DNA of 30,875 bases from Isoetes engelmannii (GCA_011763485.2 JAANSK020297045.1:1-30875); one strand, 5' to 3'; positions 1 to 9,113 are shown, counted from the first letter of the stretch. The notes: a model not told the origin generated them from the letters alone. A program made the numbers and translations.

Positions 1-445
1 TTCAGAGGCCCTCCATGTTTCAGAGGCATGGAGGGCATTGTTTTTGTATTTCTTATCTTATTATATGAAAGATCTTTGGGCCCAAATTTCTTCCATCTTT
101 CAATCTTCTTCTTTTTTTTCTCTGTTTGCAGCAGCATCAAGAAGATCTTGATAATTTGCCTCTTGAGGCCACTTGTTGGGGATTGTGGGGAAAATCCATC
201 AACACCCACCTCCTTTATTAAAGAGAGGACCTGTCTTTTTTTTATTCGGTCAATGGTGCATAGGTATCCAGAAAAATCATATAGGGAAGTAAACACCCAC
301 CTCATTTTGTAAGAGAGGACCTAGCAAGCTTAGTTGAAGGTAAACTAGTACCATCTAAACTATTTTTTGCCATTCTTTATACTGTCTTGCGTTTTTTGGA
401 GAGTTGGACACACAATGTTGCTATCTACATCACAATTTTTAGGTT
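1..445. other. Intergenic, no gene recognised
   Basis: The stretch is AT-rich. It contains short imperfect repeats: CCTCCATG and GCATGGAGG near the left edge form a small inverted repeat around positions 10-35, and the phrase 'acacccacctc...gagaggacct' occurs twice near 199-232 and 292-321. The open frames here are short, low-complexity and unlike any family I know. Nothing supports a gene. Confidence 0.5.
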
Positions 446-449
446 ATGC

Positions 450-516
450 CTAGGCCTTTGGTATAGTGGTAACACACTAGTACTAGAACATCTACGTCTT
501 GAGTTCGACACCACCC
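450..516 (+). repeat. tRNA-like segment (pseudo-tRNA or SINE head)
   Basis: A box-A-like sequence (TTGGTATAGTGGTA at 458) is followed 44 bases later by a box-B-like sequence (GAGTTCGACACC at 501). That is the internal promoter spacing of a tRNA gene. The T-stem does not pair well and no acceptor stem forms, so this is not a working tRNA. It is better read as a decayed tRNA pseudogene or the head of a tRNA-derived SINE. No SINE tail could be defined. Confidence 0.35.
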
Positions 517-599
517 ATAGTTGTATTATGTATATATAGACCCATTCCATGGCTTGTTGTAGTGTCCTCGTCGACGTTAAGAAAAAAAAATCTATCTAT

Positions 600-930
600 C
601 TGCCACTCATCCATACCATGCATAAATTCTCTGATGGTATCATTCTCTAATGGTATCCCTGCCACTCATCCATACCATGTATAATTCTCTGATGATATCC
701 CAGCAACACCGGGCTACAATCACTACTAATTATATAGACTTGCTAATTGATTATGTTTTAAACAAACTTAATTAATTATCCCTTAAAGGAAGATTGCTCA
801 TCCATACCACGCATAATTCTCTGATGGTATGCGCTTGGAACACCGAGCTACAATCGCTACTAATTAATTAGATTTTCTAATTGATTACACTTCAATCTTA
901 TTTAATTAATTATCCCTTAAAGGAGGATTG
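600..930. repeat. Imperfect direct repeats around a CTCATCCATACCA motif
   Basis: The phrase 'ctcatccatacca(t/c)g' followed by 'ataattctctgatg' recurs near 606, 666 and 798. The last two copies continue into a shared tail (CACCG(G/A)GCTACAATC...TAATTAATTATCCCTTAAAGG) ending near 768 and 923. A more diverged copy of this tail is at about 1845-1950, at the head of the second copy of the LINE tail. The unit therefore appears to be part of the locally duplicated block. No coding function is visible. Confidence 0.55.
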
Positions 931-2590
931 GAGTGCCACTTGGCCTAAATTGATTGAGCAAGAAAGAATAAAATGGAGTTTTTTTTTTGTTCGCGAGAAT
1001 AAAAAAGGCATATGGGACCCAAACAAAGAACACATTAGACCTATTACTGTCCAGGATTTAAACATCCCCACCCCAAAGTATTTTTGGGGGAAAAATCCTT
1101 AATAGGCTTGCTGATAAACTGTACATTTTAATGTAGGAACGGAGGGCACAACTGGATTCGCATGTCCATTACCTCTCGATGCTAGTACCCCCACTGAAGT
1201 CGTCTTCAACATCGCATGCATCGGCTACTTGGGTGTAGCCAACCCGACATAACATGCCTGCCCAAATGCTGGGTAGTTCCAAAGATTGTGGCACTCATCT
1301 TCAATAACTTCTAGTTGGGAATAATTGCAGAGCCTATTTGCACGTTCTTCTCGGGCCCATCTCTCTATCTCAATTTTGAGGCAGTGCGCTCCCTGCGAAT
1401 GGACGTAATCATGCTGCACTCCTTCATGGGCAAATGAGCTAAGAGGTATTCCTAATGGACCACTGGCAAGCGTGGCATAAATCTGGATTTTCGGATGTGA
1501 TGTCTTCACCTGTTTCAAAGCCCTAGCATTAGCACGTGTCTAGATACTACTTCAGATTTGTGGTCCTCATTGTTGTTTACTACTTGTATGCACCTCTATT
1601 CCTGTACATTCCATCTGGAGAACCAAATAGCTCGTTTCTCCTTCCAATATGCTTTAACGTGTTGTGGGCCCATGGCCATTGTGTAGGCAAGGTCTGGTAG
1701 GCGAGTATATCTTGTATTGACCACCTTTTGAAAGATATGATGATCAAGCGCAGCTTGCTAAAAAGGTAACAACCTTATCTGTTTTTTGAAGAATTTGATA
1801 TGTAATAAAGGACTTAAGAAATACTCAATGTTCCACTCATTCGTACGCCTGACAATGCCAGTCTACAATTACTACTAACTAATTAGACTTGCCAATCAAT
1901 TGTGGTTTAAGCTTACTTGGTTAATTTTCTCTTAAAGAAGTATTGGAGTGCCACTTAGCCTAATTTGATTGGCCAAGAAAGAATAAAATGAAACTGGTTT
2001 ATTTTCCACAAAAACAAAAAAGGCCTATGGGACCCATACAAAAAACACGTCAGACCTATTATTCTCCAGGATTTAAAAAACCCCTGCCCCAAAGGGTTGA
2101 GGGCAAAACCTTAGCAATAATAGGTTTGTCGATAAACTTTACATTTTAATATAGTGACGGAGGACACAATTGGGTTCCCATATCCATTACCCCCTGGAGG
2201 TATGATGCTAGTCCTCTCATTGAAGTCATCTTCTACATCACATGCATCGACTAATTAGGTGTAGCCAACCTGACATAACATGCATGCCCAAATGCTGGAC
2301 AATTCCAAAGAGTGTGGCACTCGTCTTCAATAACGTCCAGTTGTTTTTATAGTGTGATGTCTTCACCTGTTTCAAAGCCATAGCATCAGCACGCTTCTAG
2401 ATATTGCTTCAAACAAGTGTGGTCTCATTGTTGTTTACTTCCTATATGCACCTCTGTTCCTGTTCCTGTACATTCCATGTGGAGAACTAAATTGCTCGTT
2501 TCTCCTTCCAATATGATTTTAAGATGTTGGAGGTCCATGGCCATTGTGTAGGCAAGGTTTGTAGATGTGTCTCTCATGTTGTCCACATTT
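790..2590 (-). repeat. Diverged tandem duplication of the LINE tail (two ~0.8-0.95 kb copies)
   Basis: The block at about 790-1740 is repeated at about 1840-2590. Shared landmarks are 'GGAGTGCCACTT(G/A)GCCTAA', 'CAAGAAAGAATAAAATG', 'TGTAGCCAACC(C/T)GACATAACATGC', 'GATGTCTTCACCTGTTTCAAAGCC' and 'CATGGCCATTGTGTAGGCAAGG'. The second copy has lost about 150 bases between the 'AATAAC(T/G)TC(T/C)AGTTG' and 'GTGATGTCTTCACC' landmarks, which removes most of one coding block. Similarity by eye is roughly 80-85%, so the duplication is old. It could instead be two separate LINE tails of one family inserted side by side. Confidence 0.7.
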
Positions 2591-3730
2591 TGGAAGTACA
2601 TGATGTGATGTTCATGTGCACCTTGCGGAAGAGGTAAGAAACCTTGTCTCTTGCAAAAGAATTTTATATGGAACCATGAACTTGACTCCAATTGCACGAG
2701 TAAAAAATGCTTTCTGAAACCGCTCCAAGACATCCGAGGTGGCAAATGATATAAATGGTCCGCATACTTCCAATCCATATAGAAGAACTTGCTCGAGGAA
2801 GACCCTGAACAGGTGTGACTTGTGGGACCAGCCGTAAAGCTCTATTCCGTAACAGCTGTTCTGCATTGCACAGTCGTGACCCATTGTCGAATACAAGTAT
2901 CATAGAACATGGTAGTAGTAAACTCCATTATCAGTTACTTATATATTTGTACTACATCCACACATTATGACATTGAGCAATGCTGCCTTTTGTTGTCATG
3001 GGAACGATATAAGGAGCACCTTGGTCTTGGTCAAACTGACGCACATTTCAGTTTCCTGGCAGAAAACAATGCACATTGAGTGCATTTGGAAGTTGTTGCA
3101 TACTAGCTAGGGTGTAAGCTAAGACATACATATCATTGCGTATATCAACAGTTGGATGATATGATGAACTAGGTGGGCCCCTCCACCTCCGTGCTAAGCA
3201 AGCCAATCTTCAAGTTGATTAATGTATAGTCCAAAGAGCATGGGAGAGAGTTGTGGTTTTAGTTTTTGCTTAGTTCAAATTAGAATAAGAGCAATTATTG
3301 TTCAAATATAATCCCGCAGCTTCTCCCTAGGTACCATGCCAAAAGTGCAAAATCTACAAAGCAGCAATAAAAATCTTCTCGTCCATTTTTGGTGTCTTTT
3401 ATCAAAGTTGGCAACGTGAAAATATGATTGGAGTGTCCAGACCTAAACCTTGCATGCCTAAGGGCATGTATCTCTGTGTCATATGTCTATGCAAGTGCCC
3501 ATTGGATGTCCATGCTGTCAGTTGCTGCTCAAGAATTTTGGCCAGCAGTTTTGCCAACAATGAGATGACCATGATTGTACGGTAGTTCGAGGGGTAGTGA
3601 GCATTACCTGCCTTATAGATTGGAACCACTCTGCGTGCAGTTTATTGACATCATCTATAATACTTGATCCACCCCCGACACTCCTGATGACAAGTGTTAG
3701 AGGAGGAAGATGGTCTATTGCGGGCATTTA
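1140..3730 (-). mobile_element. Decayed non-LTR retrotransposon (LINE), reverse-transcriptase region
   Basis: Reading leftwards on the minus strand, broken pieces of one LINE polyprotein appear in the expected order. The first (3402-3629) resembles the RT fingers region, with the family signature 'PIYKAG...YPSNYRTI..ISLLAKLLAKILEQQL'. The second (about 2640-2830) matches the C-terminal part, with 'EQVLLYGLEVCGPFIS...FQKAFFTRAIGVK..VPYKILLQE'. The third (1225-1518) matches the tail, with 'IEIERWAREERANRLC' and 'VIEDECHNLWNYPAF'. Frames are broken by stops and indels, and the catalytic YADD region is not visible, so the copy is dead. Its sequence type differs from the L1/zf-RVT LINEs further right in the window. 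The 3' part is present twice. Confidence 0.7.
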
Positions 3731-4280
3731 ATGGTCCATTAAAGGGCAAATGTGGTCTCCCAACTTAAGAACTTTGAAGTGAACTTCAAAATCAAACGTA
3801 TCGAAAACTGAAATGTTAAAAGTTTGAATTGAGAGCGCACTTCAAATATACGAAAACTCTATTGAGGCAAGCTTCCCCCTGGAGAAATCAAGACAAACAT
3901 GAATCCTACAAGAACTAAAAAGACAGATAGAGCAAGCTTCCTTTTGGGCCATCTGAAAAGCTCCCTTCGCTGCCCAAAGAGTTGCTACACCTCAAGTATG
4001 AAGGGGCAAGCAATAGTTCTGTCAAACTTTATACCTTTCTTTACTAATTCGAATATATATGTGGTGAATAATTAGCAAAAGCGTTGTCTGTTTCTGTTTC
4101 TTTTGCTTCTTCATCGCAGTAATTTGGCAAAGGAGAGACAACCAAACAAAGTGCTATACACAAATGGCAATTAGGGGAAAATCTAAAAAATGCCCTTACA
4201 TTTATTTAATATTGCCTCAATACTCTTTTATTTTAGGTATCTGTGAAAATATACATCTCTTGAAGGTTGTTAGCAAAGGT
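3731..4280. other. Intergenic, no gene recognised
   Basis: This is AT-rich sequence with no open frame that resembles a known family. The phrase 'gaacttcaaaatc' and a weaker copy 'gcacttcaaatat' lie near 3781 and 3837, but no larger unit was found. Nothing supports an RNA gene or coding exon. Confidence 0.45.
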
Positions 4281-4283
4281 CTA

Positions 4284-4506
4284 CCTCTCACCAAAGGACA
4301 TCATAGGAGAACATTCTACAATTTCAAAACAATGACAATAATACAAACAATTCTAGACAATGGTCATGAGTTAAACATCAATGTCTCATCTAATGTATCA
4401 ACCTCTCATCAAAGGAGAGCATTCCACAATTTTAGAGTTTTGACAATCATACAGACAATTCTAGACAATGCCCATGAGCTAAGCATCAATGTCTCATCTA
4501 ATGTAC
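4284..4506 (+). repeat. Two-copy ~108-bp tandem repeat with open frame
   Basis: The block at about 4284-4395 is followed directly by a second copy ending at about 4506. Both copies carry a matching segment from 'ACAATNNTACA(A/G)ACAATTCTAGACAATG' to 'ATCAATGTCTCATCTAATGTA'. The plus-strand frame stays open across both copies, so each encodes a peptide of the form '(R/T)F.NF..(M/L)TIIQTILDN.HEL.INVSSNV'. The preserved frame follows from a unit length close to a multiple of three. I do not recognise the peptide and find no start context or splice sites that make it a convincing exon. Confidence 0.6.
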
Positions 4507-4907
4507 ATTTAATGTATATAAAATTTACTAAAGCTTGCAATTTTCCTCTTCTTTTTCTTTATTGAGTCATTTCCAGAGAGTAAGTTGTGCAATTGCACTT
4601 TGTATTATGGGAGGACGTAATGGTTAGGACTATGATTTTCGTCCTGTATTGTATAAGAAATCGTATTTTTGCCCATGTTTGAGCAGCTTCTTGGTCGAAT
4701 TGCTATTGGTAGTATATAATCACACAGATTTACTGTACTTACGTGTGTTTTGGTTAGAGGAAGAGGATCTGGTTTCGTGCTGTATGGATAAGATCGTATT
4801 TCTATTTGCAGAAATTTCTTCTACGATCTATGCACAGCAGCGGTGGGCATGCGTAGGGTAGAGGCAGCGGAAAAAGAGATGCGTTTGGAGCCAAGCTTCG
4901 CGATGCT

Positions 4908-4980
4908 TTTGGTCTGGCGTACTAGTGGGTGGCTCTGGTGAGGCCAGTGTGGCCTGGAGGTTCGATTCCTCTAGCTCTCT
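4908..4980 (+). repeat. tRNA-like segment, probable SINE head or tRNA pseudogene
   Basis: A box A-like run (TGGCGTACTAGTGGG at 4915) lies about 46 bases before a good box B (GGTTCGATTCC at 4959). The T-arm pairs over five base pairs (GGAGG with CCTCT). An anticodon-like stem TGGCT/GGCCA closes a seven-base loop CTGGTGA with T at the position of U33, giving a nominal anticodon GGT. The D-arm and acceptor stem do not pair. This looks like a decayed tRNA or the head of a tRNA-derived SINE. The sequence that follows to about 5220 could be the SINE body but has no clear end. Confidence 0.4.
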
Positions 4981-5047
4981 CTGCTTGATCCGGCCCAGCA
5001 CTCCGCCTGTGCTTTCTGCTGGCTAGTTGTGTGCCAATTGTTAGATG

Positions 5048-5374
5048 TTAGTGCAGATAGGAGTCGTGTCGGATGTCTTGGGAAGGAACGGAGTGGAGGC
5101 AGAGGGCCTCCGCTGTGTCTAGATTTCCTAGGCTACGTTCAGGAAGAAGTTTTCGATTGCTGATCATATAATTTGTTTCTGTGTTTTTCTGGTGCTTTTG
5201 TAGGGGTGCCGATTTGGTCTGGTGCACAAACCTCGCTATTTGAACGTCTTGCATCAAGGAAGGGGCTCCTGGCGGCAGCGGGATGATGCCCATCTTTGGT
5301 TTAGTCGGCAGAGGATGGGATGCTGCATTTGGGTCAGGTGCAGGCATTCGTCCCCTGCCAGAATCGCTGTCCAT
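5048..5374 (-). CDS. Unrecognised proline-rich ORF (possible 5' exon, doubtful)
   Basis: This minus-strand frame of 108 codons starts at an ATG at 5374 and encodes a Gly/Pro/Ser-rich peptide with the phrase 'GIIPLPPGAPSLMQD' in its first half. The second half has no clear composition bias and ends without any recognisable domain. I do not recognise the product. The foldback element at 5434-5533 lies just upstream on the coding strand. It could be the first exon of a small gene, part of a SINE or LINE body, or chance. Codon content in the first 60 residues is more protein-like than in most shadows here, which is the only reason to list it. Confidence 0.2.
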   Translation of the reverse strand: MDSDSGRGRMPAPDPNAASHPLPTKPKMGIIPLPPGAPSLMQDVQIARFVHQTKSAPLQKHQKNTETNYMISNRKLLPERSLGNLDTAEALCLHSVPSQDIRHDSYLH

Positions 5375-5433
5375 TTAATTATTTTTCCAGCACTTTATTT
5401 TCAATGGTTTTTCCTGAAAGCAAGTAGTACCAT

Positions 5434-5533
5434 GGAAAGTGGCGAATTAAAATCTGCTCTAAAAAACCAGGGCCGTTGATCTGGCATCAAATGCTGAATA
5501 TCCAGCTGATCAACGGCTTTAATTGAATTCGCA
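5434..5533. mobile_element. Small foldback element (MITE-like) with CCGTTGATC arms
   Basis: A perfect 10-base inverted repeat, GCCGTTGATC at 5473-5482 and GATCAACGGC at 5508-5517, flanks a short loop that itself has a TGG/CCA pair. Outer arms GCGAATTAAA at 5442 and TTTAATTGAATTCGC at 5518-5532 are also inverted relative to each other. The whole unit is about 90-100 bases. A convincing target-site duplication was not found. It may be a short MITE or a remnant of one. Confidence 0.45.
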
Positions 5534-5843
5534 AACAAGCGCCATTAAGACTTGAAATAGCGTATATGTAAAAGCATTGTTAAAGAGTAATAAACATGTC
5601 GTGTTTCCAAAGAATAAGGGAAAATTAATGTATCTAAAGTTATCCATGAAAAATTGGTTTGAAAAATATATATACTACGAGAAAGATATCAAAGGCAAAA
5701 GAAATGGAGATGGAGTGGCCATATTACCAAGAAGAGGACTTGTTTCTTCAAAGACTTTTTATGTGAGTAAATAGAATCAAAATGTACATTTCTCATAATT
5801 CTGCATAACTTGTGATAATCCCACTGAGGGTGCTTTGTAAATA
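5534..5843. other. AT-rich spacer downstream of the PLATZ gene
   Basis: No gene was recognised. The PLATZ stop codon region carries a short direct duplication ('CACT(G/A)AGGGTGCT' at about 5822 and 5848), so the last coding bases and the start of the 3' flank look locally copied. A 3' UTR reading leftwards probably occupies part of this stretch; no clear AATAAA signal was assigned. Confidence 0.4.
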
Positions 5844-6950
5844 TCACACTAAGGGTGCTCTTTTAGGATTTCGCTGCTTCCTTTGGTGGAGTGGTCTGTT
5901 CTCTCTTTGGCTGCATGGTCTCTTCTCTCTTCGATCGTCGACCTCCTTGGTTATGACCTTTACATGAAGAAGATAATCTAAAATGCCTTGGATAGGAACA
6001 ATTATGTACTGGGGATAAACATCAACATCAGCATCAATTTGATTATTATTCAGGCTATGTATTTGGTTATGGCGCTGGCGAACGTGGGAGGTGGATGAGC
6101 TTGGTTTGTTGGAAGCGTCAACTTGATTATTAATCAAGCTATGCACTTGGTTATGGCAAGGGCGAACGTGGGAGGTGGATGAGCTCGGTATATTGGAAGC
6201 ATCAACTTGATTATCAACTACGTTATGTACTTGGTTATGGCAAGGGCGAACGTGGGAGGTGGATGAGTTGGGTATATTGGAAGCATCAACTTGATTATTA
6301 ATCACGTTATGAACTTGGTTATGGCAATGGCGAACGTGGGAGGTGGATGAGCTGGGTATATTGGAAGGATCTACCGATCTAGGTCGTTTACAACGATCTC
6401 TAGATGATGGAACACTTTCTTGAACATCAATTTGAAGTGGGGGTAGGGGCAAGGGTTGGGGTTGGGGTTGGGCCAAGACCCTAGTGTCCAATGTTCTTCC
6501 TTGGGGATGATGTTGGGCCAAAAGGGTTGCAAATTTGCAGGCAAGGGAGCAGAATCTATATGAAATGCTCATGAGATTAAACCTACAAACATCACAAGGT
6601 AAAAGAGGCAGACGTCTGGCACGATGCTGATCCTGATCCTGATCCTCCTGACCTCTCCGATGAAGAAACATGACATCATTATGGTTCCATATATATGGCT
6701 GGATGAAAGAGAGGTCGATCAGATGCTCTACCTCCTTCATCTTGATGGCCTGATCCCTTGAAGCCATGATCACGATCAGCAGGTTATGGTTCTCATGGCT
6801 TTCATGTGCGCCATGTATACAGAAGGGGCCTTCATCACAATCCATGCAGTAGCGATTTATCTTTCTTTTCTTCTCGTGCTTACATGGGTCCAGATATTGG
6901 GCTTCGATAAATCCGCTCAACCATCTTGGAGATTCCGATTCCACATCCAT
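5844..6950 (-). CDS. PLATZ zinc-binding transcription-factor-like protein
   Basis: The uninterrupted 368-codon frame starts at the ATG at 6950. Residues 9-140 match the PLATZ domain in order: 'WLSGFIEAQYLDPCKHEKK', the C35-x2-C38-x5-C44 and H49/H52/H55 cluster, 'HLIDLSFIQPYIWNHNDVMFL', then C119-x2-C122 and 'YRFCSLACK' (C134, C138). Known PLATZ proteins are plant-specific nuclear proteins that bind A/T-rich DNA in a zinc-dependent way. Two points deviate from the usual pattern: the first pair is C-x-H (residues 23 and 25), not C-x2-H, and the cysteine expected three residues after C44 is a glycine. A QPQPQPLPLPP stretch (161-171) precedes four 28-residue tandem repeats (193-304) and a basic C-terminus. 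Plant PLATZ genes usually have introns; this copy has none in the coding region, so a retrocopy is possible. DNA binding is inferred, not certain. Confidence 0.85.
   Translation of the reverse strand: MDVESESPRWLSGFIEAQYLDPCKHEKKRKINRYCMDCDEGPFCIHGAHESHENHNLLIVIMASRDQAIKMKEVEHLIDLSFIQPYIWNHNDVMFLHRRGQEDQDQDQHRARRLPLLPCDVCRFNLMSISYRFCSLACKFATLLAQHHPQGRTLDTRVLAQPQPQPLPLPPLQIDVQESVPSSRDRCKRPRSVDPSNIPSSSTSHVRHCHNQVHNVINNQVDASNIPNSSTSHVRPCHNQVHNVVDNQVDASNIPSSSTSHVRPCHNQVHSLINNQVDASNKPSSSTSHVRQRHNQIHSLNNNQIDADVDVYPQYIIVPIQGILDYLLHVKVITKEVDDRREKRPCSQRENRPLHQRKQRNPKRAPLV
6039..6374 (-). repeat. 84-bp in-frame minisatellite, four copies, inside the PLATZ gene
   Basis: Four successive 84-base units encode 28-residue repeats of the form 'VD.SN.P.SSTSHVR..HNQ.H....NQ'. 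The two middle copies are the most alike and the outer copies carry more changes. The unit length is a multiple of three, so copy-number change would not break the frame. The repeats are rich in Ser, Asn, His and Gln and are likely to be disordered. Confidence 0.9.
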
Positions 6951-7011
6951 TCTTGCTCCTCTGTAACCAGCTTCTAATTTGTTAGCTTATATTCATCTCA
7001 TTGCCTTTGCC

Positions 7012-7018
7012 TTTTATA
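7012..7018 (-). promoter_or_regulatory. Putative TATA box of the PLATZ gene
   Basis: On the minus strand this reads TATAAAA within CTTTTATAAAAGG. It lies about 62 bases before the start codon, leaving a short leader of roughly 30 bases if transcription starts about 30 bases downstream. The assignment rests on motif and position only. Confidence 0.45.
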
Positions 7019-7795
7019 AAAGGCTGTAAAAGGTCCAATGTGCAAAGGCAATGAATACAAAGATCTTTCCACGTGGCCTGATTTTTAGCAACAGGGCGTG
7101 TACCTTTTTTTCCAAATGCGGTTGAATCTGTTGGATATAAATAAATATGACGAACAGGAAAAAAGGAAGCTTGTGCAATGAGGAAGTTAAAACCATTAAA
7201 CAGATAGATAGATAGTATTTACTTTAGGAAGCTCAATCAATGTATGCAATACAAAGGGTCAAGTCAGATTGTGATGTGAATTCGAATGAGCCGATATTCA
7301 TGTTGCAAAGATGATGAACATGTTCAAGTTTTTCATGAGTGGCATTTCGCAGTCCGATTAAGGGTCCTAGAAACTTTGCCTTTCTTATTGCCATCTCTGA
7401 ACCACAATACAGCAGCATTTACTTTAGAAGACACGGTCTCTTGAGCAGCAGTACTTAGAGGCGATTTGGGTATGCCCTGTTCAGCTGCACAGAATATATT
7501 TTAGGTTCTAAATTCCCCAGCAACTATGAATGATGCACTTATAATTCCACATCATATAAAAAATGATAGCATGTTTAGCTCCGTAGCGGGGCTGTAGTAA
7601 ATTAGCACTTTTTAGGAATGGTGCTTGTATAACTCAAATGAGACCGTGCATATTCTTGTAGCCAAAGATTTATGTATATTATATATTGATATATAAAGTA
7701 TACAGATTTGATACTTGCTGAAGTTTGGAGATGACCTGACACCATCTTGTGGTTTTCTTGAGTGATATATTGTAGTCATTCATCTTCAGTATATA
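7019..7795. other. Intergenic: PLATZ promoter side and TSPO 3' side
   Basis: No convincing coding frame was found. Short minus-strand frames at 7014-7196 and 7233-7418 have no recognisable content. The right part (about 7500-7795) is AT-rich and should hold the 3' UTR of the TSPO gene, whose stop codon is at 7796-7798. A short GATA run (about 7203-7214) is the only simple repeat. Confidence 0.45.
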
Positions 7796-8858
7796 TCATT
7801 CAGTTTTGTAATCCGCTGGTGAGTGCTGCAGGTAAGCTTGAGGTTGGTTGTTAAGCCATATGGCCAAGTTCAAAGATATTGCAATTGTTACCCTGATGAA
7901 AGAACATATAAAAACGGTTAGATATCATTTTACATTTCATGTTTCCTTGAGTCAAGTTTTAACTTACCATATCATGTAGGGAATGAGCAGAGAAGCAGCA
8001 ATGCGGTTAATGGGCCAAAATGAAGCAATGGTTGCAACAATGCAGAACCAGAAAACTACAATCTCTATTAAAGCAAGACCCTACACAAGATAAAATATGG
8101 TGCCATACCTGAGATCAATCCGAGGTCAGTACAAGTGTAGGGCTAGTAGAATAAAACTCACTATTAGATGCAATCCAAAGAAGATGGGGGTCCAGCATAG
8201 ATTAAGCAGCAGCTGCCATCAAACAATGAACACCGTTTGAAAATTTGAAAACATGCAGAATGAAACAGTGATAACAATATAGTAGCATACCTGAAGACTA
8301 TATATAGCAAGAGGAGTCCCATGCCTTCTAACACCTTCAAGTATGTATTAATTTTAATTTAGACATTCAGAACACATTGTTTGCATGTTAAAAATGGAAG
8401 ATTTTAGATTCAAAAAGATGTTAACGTACCTCCATCCTTCCAAATCAGCCATGACGCTACTCCCATCAAGACATATAAAATTGTCCACACTACTGGAAAT
8501 GCCCAGTTCTGCAATGAAAGATGATGCGCAGAACACAAAGAAAAATATTTGACACAGAAGCAGGGTTAGACACACAATTTATGAGCTAAGATAAAGAAAA
8601 CTATTTAAGCAGAAGCGGGTTAGACATTACGGGCGGCGTCCATGATGGCTTTCTGAGCACTTTGTACCATTCTGCGATCAATAAGAAAGAAAATGAAGGA
8701 GATAAACAGATTGAATGTCTTCCTGAAGGGAAAAAAAAAAAGAATTTGATGAGAGCCTTACCGCTTTCTCCTCCATCGCTAAAGAGAGTCGCAATGAATG
8801 CTGATCCTAAAGGTAGAATGATGCAAACAATTAAACCCAAAATCTGCGCCAGCTCCAT
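7796..8858 (-). CDS. TSPO: TSPO/MBR family membrane protein (translocator protein), seven exons
   Basis: Seven exons join in frame: 8858-8762, 8671-8631, 8508-8430, 8334-8291, 8212-8162, 8080-7968 and 7892-7796. All introns are GT-AG, and they give 173 aa. The family signatures are in order: 'EWYKVLRKPSWTPP' (33-46), 'FPVVWTILYVLMGVASWLIWK', 'LNLCWTPIFFG', a long Trp/Phe-rich helix, and 'IPYMIWVTIAISLNLAIW'. Five membrane helices fit the sequence. TSPO proteins bind tetrapyrroles and lipids; plant members are linked to stress responses and endomembranes, animal ones to the outer mitochondrial membrane. The start is the ATG at 8858; the in-frame GTG nine bases upstream is not needed. This protein has almost no N-terminal extension and many introns, unlike the Arabidopsis TSPO, which I recall as intronless with an extension. 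The last ~15 residues are hydrophilic. Confidence 0.9.
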
Positions 8859-8867
8859 TGTCTCCAC

Positions 8868-9010
8868 CGTGAAACCTTATCCTCTCTCACAAAACTTCTT
8901 TCCTAAAACCATCTCGTGGAATATACTCACCTTGTAGCCACTAGCATTTTGTTTCCTTTGTAAGTCCCACGCAGTGCTCAAATTTGAAAGGCTACCCTAA
9001 TTTTCTTATG
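8868..9010 (-). promoter_or_regulatory. TSPO upstream region / 5' leader
   Basis: This is a short GC-moderate stretch upstream of the start codon. On the minus strand, AAGGTGAGTAT (at about 8922-8932) looks like a 5' splice donor, but no matching acceptor before the ATG is convincing. No TATA box was assigned. Repeats begin at 9016. Confidence 0.3.
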
Positions 9011-9015
9011 ACATG

Positions 9016-9113
9016 GACAGGCAAAAAAAATTTACGCCTTCCGCGTGACAGGAAGTCTTTCAATGACAGGCAAAAAAAATTTACGCCTTCCGCGTGACAG
9101 GAAGTCTTTCAAT
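9016..9113 (+). repeat. Perfect 49-bp tandem duplication
   Basis: The block 9016-9064 is repeated exactly at 9065-9113, each copy starting GACAGGCAAAAAAAATTTAC and ending GAAGTCTTTCAAT. Each copy also contains an internal GTGACAGGAAG, so GACAGG occurs four times. Exact identity suggests a recent event or an assembly/sequencing artefact. Confidence 0.9.

Noticed and set aside
881-1102. 73-codon plus frame
   Set aside because: It lies in the duplicated block, and its second copy at about 1930-2120 is broken by stops, so it is not under coding constraint.
8859-8867. Upstream GTG start for TSPO, three codons before the ATG
   Set aside because: Plant nuclear genes start at ATG; the ATG at 8858 sits right before the first membrane helix and suffices.
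9016-9113. CRISPR-like repeat
   Set aside because: There are only two directly adjacent copies with no spacers, in a plant nuclear context.
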